Below are positions 58,230 to 64,000 of a stretch of 64,000 bases of DNA, one piece after another (the first letter of the stretch is position 1; the number at the start of each line of letters is the position of its first letter). Origin of the DNA: Tessaracoccus lapidicaptus. Its GTDB lineage: Bacteria; Actinomycetota; Actinomycetes; Propionibacteriales; Propionibacteriaceae. The DNA lies in NCBI RefSeq assembly GCF_001693815.1, contig NZ_MBQD01000021.1, positions 1 through 64,000 on the forward strand, in the 5' to 3' direction. The notes beneath the pieces were generated by a model. The model ran no database searches. It was not told the origin of the DNA and saw only the letters and a program-made list of their open reading frames with translations. The translations under genes and the position numbers were made by a program.

Positions 58230-58489
58230 TCTCTCCTCATTGAGTCACGGACCGGGTCAGCGGGAGGTGATGCACGTTCGACACCCTCCCCGGCTGCCAC
58301 GATCCTGTTGGGACACGGCCCCCGCGACCCGCCGGCTCCACCCCGTGCCCACGGCACGAGTCGGGTCCGGATGATGGGTCGCGTGTGACCGAGACACACT
58401 CAATCAGCGCGCGGATGAGGCTCTCCCAGCCCGAAGCACAACCTGTCGGTCTGTGCGCACAACCTGCGTCCGGCGTCGGAGAACACAGA
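58230..58489. other. Control region upstream of the GH3 lipoprotein gene
   Basis: About 260 bp without a credible gene. It contains the direct-repeat pair at 58436-58466 and a TTGAGT -10-like hexamer (58398-58403) on the minus strand. Together they give a long 5' leader of roughly 165-200 nt to the GH3 transcript. Confidence 0.55.
58436..58466 (-). promoter_or_regulatory. Candidate LytTR-type operator upstream of the GH3 lipoprotein gene
   Basis: Two identical 10-bp repeats (CAGGTTGTGC on the minus strand) at 58457-58466 and 58436-58445 start 21 bp apart. A -10-like TTGAGT begins 33 bp after the second repeat, the same register as at 44751-44781. Confidence 0.55.
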
Positions 58490-58517
58490 GACGGGGCCGC
58501 CATCAGGCGACCCCGTC
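58490..58517 (-). terminator. Terminator of the 23-codon gene
   Basis: A hairpin of 12-nt arms with one mismatch and a 4-nt loop. On the minus strand it is followed by TCTGTGTTCT. It is 35 bp past the small ORF. Confidence 0.7.
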
Positions 58518-58552
58518 CCGCTCAGAAGAAAGGCTGCGGTTCAGCGCTCGTC

Positions 58553-58624
58553 TCAGACGATGCACACCCCGCGTAGGCCTTCCTTGGCCTTACCTACGGT
58601 CTGATAACTGTCATCGATGCCCAT
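58553..58624 (-). CDS. Free-standing 23-residue Cys-containing peptide ORF
   Basis: ATG follows a strong GGGAGG site by seven bases, and the peptide begins MGIDDSYQTVGKAK and ends LRGVCIV. It is not antisense to any gene. It has terminator-like hairpins on both sides (58671-58698 and 58490-58517), so it appears to be its own transcription unit, and its DNA is less GC-rich than its neighbours. I recognise no family. Options are a signalling or RiPP-like peptide, a small regulatory protein, or an unannotated small RNA with a fortuitous ORF. Confidence 0.45.
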   Translation of the reverse strand: MGIDDSYQTVGKAKEGLRGVCIV

Positions 58625-58670
58625 AAATTGCCTCCCGGAGTGGTCTAGGAAATAGGACAGGTTCCACGGT

Positions 58671-58698
58671 ACGCCCCCCGGGCAAACCCGGGGGGCGT
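58671..58698 (-). terminator. Terminator after the CBS-domain gene
   Basis: A perfect 12-bp GC-rich stem (58671-58682 with 58687-58698) with a CAAA loop, 25 bp past the CBS stop. Confidence 0.8.
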
Positions 58699-58722
58699 TA
58701 CACCGAACGAATGGTGCGCCGG

Positions 58723-59133
58723 TCAGCGCGAGATGTCCTCGACGATGTCGCCGGTGAGGCGGTCGCCGAGCGTGCGGGCGATGTCGGCCTGGGCGATGAT
58801 CCCGACGACCCTGCCCTCCTCGACGACGGGGATGCGCCGGATCTGAGTCTCGGCGAGGATCCGTGCGACGTCCTTCGCATCGTGATCCACACCGACGGTC
58901 ACCACGTCGGGCGTGGCGATCTCGGCGACGGTGGCGGACGCGGGGTCGAGGCCGACAGCGATGCCCTTGACGACGATGTCGCGGTCGGTCACGACGCCGA
59001 CCAGCAGGTCGCCGTCGGTCACGGGCATGGAGCCGACGTCGTGTTGGCTGAGTTGTCGCGCAGCTTCGGCGAGGGTCGCGGTGGGTGCCAGGCATTCGGC
59101 CGGCGAGGTCATGAGATCGCGTGCTGTCTTCAT
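58723..59133 (-). CDS. CBS-domain pair protein
   Basis: A 136-residue protein made of two CBS domains (MTSPAECLAPTATLAEAARQLSQ with GSMPVTDG, then VAEIATPDVVTVGVD with IRRIPVVEEGRVVGIIAQADIAR). Stand-alone CBS pairs bind adenine nucleotides and act as energy or stress sensors; mycobacterial Hrp1 is a similar size but has zinc. AAGGAGGAG before ATG at 59133 fixes the start within a longer open frame. It is divergent from the AbiEi-like gene, with an inverted repeat between them. Confidence 0.88.
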   Translation of the reverse strand: MKTARDLMTSPAECLAPTATLAEAARQLSQHDVGSMPVTDGDLLVGVVTDRDIVVKGIAVGLDPASATVAEIATPDVVTVGVDHDAKDVARILAETQIRRIPVVEEGRVVGIIAQADIARTLGDRLTGDIVEDISR

Positions 59134-59222
59134 GGCTCCTCCTTGCGGGTCACGGTCAGCCCTGGTGACTGGCCTACCTTGTCCGGTACCCGCTGCCGGG
59201 CCCCGCCAAACACCGTGGTGTC

Positions 59223-59249
59223 CGGTCGGACCTCGGTGTTGTCCGACCG
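59223..59249. promoter_or_regulatory. 9-9-9 inverted repeat between two divergent genes
   Basis: CGGTCGGAC (59223-59231), nine bases, and GTCCGACCG (59241-59249). It lies 90 bp from the CBS start and 47 bp from the AbiEi-like start, in a position for a shared operator. Confidence 0.5.
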
Positions 59250-59295
59250 CCGTCCGAGCCTGGTCGGGAGTGGCGCCGCACGGCAGGCTGCCTCC

Positions 59296-60210
59296 ATGCA
59301 TCCGCGGCAACCTCTCCCCCGCGCGCTGGGAGCTCTGGCGGAACGGCAGTCAGGCCTCCTCACCACGCGACAACTTCTCGACGGCGGACTCACGCGTGCG
59401 GTGATCGGCCGGATGGCCCGGCAGTGGGTCTCGCCGGCGGAAGGGCTGCACTTCCTCACCGAGCCGTGCTGGCTGAGCGCCGCCTGGGCAGGTGTTCTGC
59501 GTGGCGGGGACGAGGCGGTCCTGGGCGAGGACGCTGCTGCCTATCTCCATGACGCTGTTCGTGATGCTCCATCTCACATCGCCGTCTGGACCCCCGCCCG
59601 GCGGGACCCTCTCGACCTGGGCCCGTGGGTGGTGCACTACCGGCGAGGTGTCCGAAGCGGGCGAGGGAGCCCATCCCGGACTTCCGTCGAGACATCGCTG
59701 CTGGACCTCGCCCGAGTCAACTCTGAGGATGGGACCGTCGCCGCCGTCGCGCGAGCGCTGGCCCAGGGCAGGACGACGCCGGACAGACTTGTCACCGCCA
59801 TGGACACCCGGCGCGCTACCCGGCACTCGACCGTGATCCGGGACCTGTGCCGCCAGGCCGGAAGCGGCATCGAGAGCGCGCTGGAATGGAGATTCCATCG
59901 GCAGGTCCTCGTTCCGCACAGGCTGCCCCACCCGACGAGGCAGGTTCGCTCCGTCGTGGGGCGGGCCGACTGCCTGTACGGCTGGGCGCGACTCGTCGTG
60001 GAACTCGACGGGATCCGCGACCATGTCGAGTGGTCCAAGGACATGGAGCGCGACAACGCCCGGCTGATTCTGGAGGGCGCCGTCACGCTGCGGTACGGGT
60101 GGCACGCGGTCGCCGGCGACCCCTGCGGTGTTGCCGCACAGCTGGCGGATGCGTTGCGCCCACGCGGCTGGGATGGCGTGCTGAGAAGCTGTCGGCGTTG
60201 CGCGGGATGA
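59296..60210 (+). CDS. AbiEi-like HTH plus nuclease-fold (DUF559-like) protein
   Basis: A 304-residue protein. The N-terminal ~55 residues look like the AbiEi-type antitoxin helix-turn-helix (ALAERQSGLLTTRQLLDGGL, RAVIGRMARQWV). The C-terminal part (about 220-300) has the PD-(D/E)xK/Vsr-like pattern: VVGRADCLYGWARLVVELDGIRDH, then ERDNARLILEGAVTLRYGWHAV. Such two-part proteins are very common in actinobacteria, and a toxin-antitoxin role has not been shown. No cognate toxin gene is adjacent. Confidence 0.78.
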   Translation: MHPRQPLPRALGALAERQSGLLTTRQLLDGGLTRAVIGRMARQWVSPAEGLHFLTEPCWLSAAWAGVLRGGDEAVLGEDAAAYLHDAVRDAPSHIAVWTPARRDPLDLGPWVVHYRRGVRSGRGSPSRTSVETSLLDLARVNSEDGTVAAVARALAQGRTTPDRLVTAMDTRRATRHSTVIRDLCRQAGSGIESALEWRFHRQVLVPHRLPHPTRQVRSVVGRADCLYGWARLVVELDGIRDHVEWSKDMERDNARLILEGAVTLRYGWHAVAGDPCGVAAQLADALRPRGWDGVLRSCRRCAG

Positions 60211-60216
60211 GGTGGA

Positions 60217-60262
60217 GCGGCGGATCTGGTGGCGTAGTCGCGACCAGATCAGCCGGTCGAGC
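60217..60262. repeat. Palindromic intergenic repeat, copy 1
   Basis: Shares the block GCGGATCTGGTGGCGTAGTC and the end GCCGGTCGAGC with the copy at 61701-61750. Here the inner stem is GATCTGGT/ACCAGATC. It starts seven bases after the AbiEi-like stop. Confidence 0.75.
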
Positions 60263-60435
60263 CCACGAGCCCCCGGCCCCCCGCAACGACCGATTGTGCC
60301 GCTGAGCGGACCGATCATGCGACGACTCTCGAAGCTGCACGCCGCCAGGCAGGTGAATGCTCATGTCCGCCACGACCTCCACGACGAGAGACCCGGCGGA
60401 CCGGACAAGTCCAGCCCAGACGAAGGAGTCTAGAA

Positions 60436-61674
60436 ATGATGGAACGCCTCAGCCGACGTGCCCTGCTCGGTTCGGCCGCAGCAATCCCTGCACTGGCCGC
60501 CATCCCCCAGGTGGCCTCGGCCGCCACCTCGGTCAGCTTCGACCTGAACGCCAGCGTGCTCGACGGCGGCGAGCAGGTGACGTCGCTGACCATCCGGGCG
60601 GGCGCGCTCGGGCAGTTCGATCCTTCGAGCCTGACGCTTGGGACCTTCTCGGTCCTGGCCAAGGCCGAGAGCCCGCTCCCCTCGTCGTCGGGGCAGCTCA
60701 CCTTCGGCGTCTACGACGTCCAGCGTGAGGTGACCGCGGCCCGGGTCGACAACCGGGGCAACATCACCCTCGACCTGGCCACCGCCGAGGGCGTACCCGG
60801 GGGCGGCACCCTGGGCTACACCGTCCCCGCCGGGCGGAACGTCGAGTTCGACCTGACCTACACGATCACTCAGAACGCCCCCCTCCGGCTGCGCAACCAG
60901 CGCCCGGTGATGATCGACAGCTTCACCCAGAGCGAGCTGACGAACCCCGAGGCGGACGCCTTCAGCTACGGGACGTCCGCGTCCGGGCTGAACTACCGCC
61001 TCTACACCCCTTCGAACAACGGCCACGGCCGGGCTGGCAGGCACCCGCTGGTCGTCTGGCTGCACGGCGGCGGCGAGGGCGGCATGGACGCGCGCCAGAC
61101 GAACGAGGCGCAGCTGCGCGGCAACCGCGGGGCGCTCGGCTTCATCACGCCGGAGGCACAGCAGATCTTCGGCGGGGCCTACGTCGTCGCCCCGCAGTCC
61201 CCCAGCGCGTGGATGAACGACGGCGACGGGTTCGCGCCGCGGATCGCCGCGCTCGTGGACGAACTCCTCGCCTCGAACCACAAGATTGACCCGCAGCGCG
61301 TGCACGTCCTGGGTTGCAGCAACGGTGGGTACATGTCGCTCAAGATGGCGGTCGAGTACCCGACGAAGTTCGCCTCGATCGTCCCCATCTGCCCCGGCGC
61401 GACGCCCAACTTCTTCACCGACGCCGAGCTGCAGAGCGTCAGCTCGACTCCCACGTGGCTCGTGCACTCGAAGGACGACACCGTCCTCCCGTGGGAGCCC
61501 AACACCGGCCGGGCGGCGGCGCTGATCGACGACGCCATCGTCACGCTCTACGACACGGTGACGTGGCAGGGCCACCAGTTCATGGGGCACTGGTCGTGGA
61601 TCTATGCCGCACGCAACGACCCGCAGCACAACGGGCAGCACCTCTGGCAGTGGATGGCCGAGCAGCACCGCTGA
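60436..61674 (+). CDS. Secreted alpha/beta-hydrolase (PHB-depolymerase/esterase-like)
   Basis: A 412-residue exported hydrolase. The N-terminus carries a twin-arginine signal (SRRALLGSAAA, cleavage near ASAA at 30). About 140 residues of beta-rich N-terminal domain follow. The catalytic domain begins NYRLYTP and has HGGGEGG (oxyanion hole), the nucleophile in HVLGCSNGGYM, acid in SKDDTVLPW and His in GHQFMGHWSW. It is probably a carbohydrate or polyester esterase of the ESTB/PHB depolymerase type. AAGGAG seven bases upstream sets the start. Two related palindromes lie on either side. Confidence 0.85.
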   Translation: MMERLSRRALLGSAAAIPALAAIPQVASAATSVSFDLNASVLDGGEQVTSLTIRAGALGQFDPSSLTLGTFSVLAKAESPLPSSSGQLTFGVYDVQREVTAARVDNRGNITLDLATAEGVPGGGTLGYTVPAGRNVEFDLTYTITQNAPLRLRNQRPVMIDSFTQSELTNPEADAFSYGTSASGLNYRLYTPSNNGHGRAGRHPLVVWLHGGGEGGMDARQTNEAQLRGNRGALGFITPEAQQIFGGAYVVAPQSPSAWMNDGDGFAPRIAALVDELLASNHKIDPQRVHVLGCSNGGYMSLKMAVEYPTKFASIVPICPGATPNFFTDAELQSVSSTPTWLVHSKDDTVLPWEPNTGRAAALIDDAIVTLYDTVTWQGHQFMGHWSWIYAARNDPQHNGQHLWQWMAEQHR

Positions 61675-61700
61675 CCCGCTGGCGGTCGCGCCGGAGACGG

Positions 61701-61750
61701 TCGACCGGCGGATCTGGTGGCGTAGTCACTACTAGATCCGCCGGTCGAGC
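61701..61750. repeat. Palindromic intergenic repeat, copy 2
   Basis: Perfect 15-bp arms (61701-61715 and 61734-61748) with an 18-nt centre that itself contains GTAGT-C-ACTAC. It lies between the convergent esterase and SDR genes and could also terminate both. Confidence 0.8.
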
Positions 61751-61774
61751 ACGTCACGGGCTCTGCCCCTCGGA

Positions 61775-63178
61775 TCAGCTGCTGAGCATGACCTGGCCGC
61801 CGGTCACCGGGAGGGCCTGGCCGGTCTCGTACGCCTGCTCGACGATGTAGTACACCGCTCGCATGACGTCGGCTCCCGTGGTGCCGCGGCGCAGCGGCAC
61901 CTTGGCCTCATAGAACTCGCGCACCTCGTCGACGGTCGTGGCGCCCGGCACCTTCCCGGAGCGCAGGTACTGCACGAACAGCCCCTTGTCCGGATCCGAC
62001 CACAGGGGGCCGTCGTAGAAGTTACCCGGGCAGATCGCGTTGACCTTGACGCCGTGCTCGACGAGTTCCAGCGCGAAGCTCTGCACGAGCCCGATGCCGC
62101 CGAACTTCGACCCGGCGTAGGCGCCGTTCTTGTTCGAGCCCACCAGGCCGGACTTCGAGTTGATCTGGATGATGTCGGTCATCCAGCCCGGCGCGGCGGA
62201 GTGCTGAGCAGCCAGCAGGCGGCCCAGGTGCTTCGTCACGAGGAAGAAGGCCGTGTAGTTGATGTCCGTGGTCAACGCGAACGCGGACAGCTCCTGCTCC
62301 AGCACTCCCCCGGCCCGGACGATGCCGGCGTTGGAGATGACGAGGTCGAGGCCGCCGGTGGTCGCCGCGATCTGCTCGGCCATGGCTGAGACAGAGGCCT
62401 CGTCGGACACGTTGACCGTGATCGCGGCGGCGCGGTCGCCCAGCTCCGCGGCCAGGGCCGCGGCGCCGTCGCCGTTGAGGTCGGCGATGTAGACGAACGC
62501 GCCGGAGTCGATCAGCCCGTGGACGATCTCCGCGCCGAAGCCCTGGGCACCGCCGGTGACGACGGCGACCTTGCCCGCGACGACGGCGGACCGCGACGCC
62601 GCGCTGCGGGCCTCGGCGGTGCGCGCACCGGGGAGCGGGGTGAGGTCGCCGAGGGTGCGTGCGGAGAAGGCGAAGCGCTCCCCCGAGACCTCCACGACGA
62701 CGCTGCCCGGGAGGGGCAAGTCGGCGTCGGCCAGGGCCTGGGGCAGGTCCGCCATCGATGAGACCTTCTTAGGCTTCGAGGCCGACTCCGTCGGCACCTC
62801 AGCCAGCGGGTCCAGCGTCGAGGCCGACTCCGTCGGCACCTCAGCCAGCGGGTCCAGCGTCGAGGCCGACTCCGTCGGCACCTCAGCCAGCGGGTCCAGC
62901 GTCGAGGCCGACTCCGTCGGCACCTCAGCCAGCGGGTCCAGCGTCGAGGCCGACTCCGTCGGCACCTCAGCCAGCGGGTCCAGCGTCGAGGCCGACTCCG
63001 TCGGCACCTCAGCCAGCGGGTCCAGCGTCGAGGCCGACTCCGTCGGCACCTCAGCCAGCGGGTCCAGCGTCGAGGCCGACTCCGTCGGCACCTCAGCCAG
63101 CGGGGTCACCAGGACCGGGACCCCGTATCGGGCCAGGTAGGCGCCGCGCACGACCGGCGCGATCTCGACCAGGCTCAT
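61775..63178 (-). CDS. SDR (sorbitol-6-phosphate dehydrogenase-like) with 14-residue tandem repeats
   Basis: A 467-residue protein. Residues 1-25 are a short conserved-looking start (MSLVEIAPVVRGAYLARYG). Residues about 26-134 are seven exact copies of PLAEVPTESASTLD plus a partial eighth. A linker then leads to a classical SDR at about 200-467: VTGGAQGFG, ISNAGIV, INSKSG (Ser) and YAGSK (Tyr, Lys). The C-terminal region (PGNFYDGPLWSDP) is like sorbitol-6-phosphate dehydrogenases. It overlaps the upstream gene by four bases (ATGA). The repeat block is an insertion in the family sense. Confidence 0.85.
   Translation of the reverse strand: MSLVEIAPVVRGAYLARYGVPVLVTPLAEVPTESASTLDPLAEVPTESASTLDPLAEVPTESASTLDPLAEVPTESASTLDPLAEVPTESASTLDPLAEVPTESASTLDPLAEVPTESASTLDPLAEVPTESASKPKKVSSMADLPQALADADLPLPGSVVVEVSGERFAFSARTLGDLTPLPGARTAEARSAASRSAVVAGKVAVVTGGAQGFGAEIVHGLIDSGAFVYIADLNGDGAAALAAELGDRAAAITVNVSDEASVSAMAEQIAATTGGLDLVISNAGIVRAGGVLEQELSAFALTTDINYTAFFLVTKHLGRLLAAQHSAAPGWMTDIIQINSKSGLVGSNKNGAYAGSKFGGIGLVQSFALELVEHGVKVNAICPGNFYDGPLWSDPDKGLFVQYLRSGKVPGATTVDEVREFYEAKVPLRRGTTGADVMRAVYYIVEQAYETGQALPVTGGQVMLSS
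62777..63104 (-). repeat. 42-bp in-frame tandem repeat (seven full units plus one partial)
   Basis: Seven identical 42-bp units start at 62777, 62819, 62861, 62903, 62945, 62987 and 63029. A partial unit of 34 bp starts at 63071. Each encodes PLAEVPTESASTLD. Confidence 0.97.
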
Positions 63179-64000
63179 GCCGTCACCGTCCTCAGGTCGT
63201 CGGCCGCCGCAGCGACCGTCAGTCCACCCTGCACCAGTCCACGGCCGAGTCCGGCGTAGCGCGCGACCCGCTCGGCGAGCGGCAGCGACGCCAGCGGGGA
63301 GTGGGCCGAGAACAGCCCGAGGCCGCCGTCGACCTCGGCCAGCCGCTCGTGGGCCACCATCGCCCAGGTGGCGTCGTTGAGGTGGGCCAGCTCCGGCCGC
63401 TGGAGCTCCGGGCAGTTGAACACCTGGCGAGGCGTGTTGATGTCCACGCCCGACACCTCCAACAGCCCGTGCTCCGCCGCCAGCGCCGCGACCCGTGCCA
63501 TCTGCTCGGGGGTGTTGCGCGGCGGCATGTACGTGATCGCCGGGATCCCGATGCGACGCAGTTCCTCCACCAGGAGATCGAGGAAGTCGTCTTCGAACTT
63601 CTCGGCCTTCTTGTCCCCCGTGGGCGACGCGGTGACGTCGCCGAGGTACGCATAGGCCGGGATGGCGTCGACGGACGTCGCGAAGGCGGCAACCTCGGCC
63701 ATCGTCGGGCACTCGGTCCGGTCCGGGACGATGTAGATCTGCCCGAGGAACTCGGCCTTCATGACGCCAAGCAGGTCGAACACCAGGTGCGGGTTGTCGG
63801 GGTCCGCGAGCTGGTCGCGGACCTTGCCGCCGAGGGAGAGCCCGAGCTCGGCCAGGCCGTCGACGAGCGACTGGCCCACCCCGAAGCGCTCGATGAGCTT
63901 CGACGCCATGGCCGCCAGCAGGTGCCGTTCGGTCACGGTGCCGCCCCGGAGGAACTGCGACCGCTCGACGATGTCCTCCTCGAGGTCGATCAGCGGCGCG
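63175..64000 (-). CDS. PHP-domain-like protein, 3' part (5' end beyond window)
   Basis: The frame is open to the right edge, so only the last ~274 residues are present. A possible GTG at 63936 exists, but the frame upstream of it stays coding-like (LIDLEEDIVERSQFLRGG). Segments such as YAYLGDVTASPTGDKKAEKFEDDF, ITYMPPRNTPEQMARV and EVSGVDINTPRQVF resemble the C-terminal half of PHP-type metallohydrolases. The four-base overlap with the SDR gene indicates one operon, perhaps for a sugar or polyol. Function remains open. Confidence 0.7.
   Translation of the reverse strand, partial: APLIDLEEDIVERSQFLRGGTVTERHLLAAMASKLIERFGVGQSLVDGLAELGLSLGGKVRDQLADPDNPHLVFDLLGVMKAEFLGQIYIVPDRTECPTMAEVAAFATSVDAIPAYAYLGDVTASPTGDKKAEKFEDDFLDLLVEELRRIGIPAITYMPPRNTPEQMARVAALAAEHGLLEVSGVDINTPRQVFNCPELQRPELAHLNDATWAMVAHERLAEVDGGLGLFSAHSPLASLPLAERVARYAGLGRGLVQGGLTVAAAADDLRTVTA

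Noticed and set aside
58385-58576. 63-codon + strand ORF beginning GTG
   Set aside because: No ribosome site, no family features, and it covers the operator repeats, a terminator and the small ORF on the other strand.
62777-63104. CRISPR-like direct repeats
   Set aside because: Units are contiguous, identical and in frame, with no unique spacers and no cas genes.
62556-63140. + strand frame containing eight EADSVGTSASGSSV repeats
   Set aside because: It is the mirror of the tandem repeat inside the SDR gene; the SDR frame has real enzyme motifs on both sides.

Overview
The window is GC-rich (mostly above 65%) actinobacterial DNA. The best match is a member of the Propionibacteriaceae, with a Tessaracoccus-like genus as a guess. 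Evidence: a complete propionibacterial transcarboxylase operon (5S, 12S, 1.3S) together with pyruvate carboxylase; actinobacterial marker families (DUF3027 beside a cold-shock protein, DUF3263, CarD, DUF4032); the carD-ispD-ispF block next to an LpqE-like lipoprotein, as in mycobacteria; and a senX3-regX3 pair beside phoU and phosphoglycerate mutase. Several genes appear to be translated from leaderless mRNAs.

Layout. 1-447: 5' tip of a 16S rRNA gene on the minus strand with its leader and two tandem promoters. 448-6366: thioredoxin, methyltransferase, IdeR, NagA, SerC and two poorly known proteins. 6382-18956: pyruvate carboxylase, purine permease, DUF3027/cold-shock pair, NagB, Nudix, CutC, GNAT and a solo GroEL with two CIRCE operators. 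19068-30276: ManA, tRNA-Thr, DedA, a shared sugar-ABC ATPase, MetB-like enzyme, DUF4032, a truncated methyltransferase, CysS, RlmB, GlyA. 30283-40393: IspF/IspD/CarD, LpqE-like lipoprotein, RegX3/SenX3 with a PHO-box-like array, PhoU, GpmA, AI-2E family transporter, SDR, Fe-ADH, secreted SGNH hydrolase. 40730-44439: transcarboxylase operon. 44879-58187: a surface-glycan cluster. 58490-64000: a 23-codon gene, CBS protein, AbiEi-like nuclease-fold protein, secreted esterase flanked by two related palindromes, an SDR carrying a 42-bp tandem repeat, and the 3' part of a PHP-like gene.

How the genes work together. Pyruvate carboxylase and the transcarboxylase feed the Wood-Werkman propionate cycle. 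NagA, NagB and ManA form an amino-sugar/mannose route into glycolysis. SenX3-RegX3-PhoU is a phosphate-sensing module. The most interesting part is 44.7-58.6 kb: three family-3 glycosidases (one cytosolic, one membrane-anchored with permuted domain order, one lipoprotein), a GtrA-like membrane protein, a GT2 glycosyltransferase, UDP-galactopyranose mutase and an AgrC/AgrA-type (GHKL/LytTR) two-component system. Two of the glycosidase genes share an operator-like pair of direct repeats 21 bp apart at the same distance from a -10-like element. This is the geometry of LytTR binding sites. Next to one of these sites is a free-standing 23-codon Cys-containing ORF between two terminator-like hairpins. 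A peptide- or glycan-responsive LytTR regulon for surface-glycan remodelling is the hypothesis I would test first.
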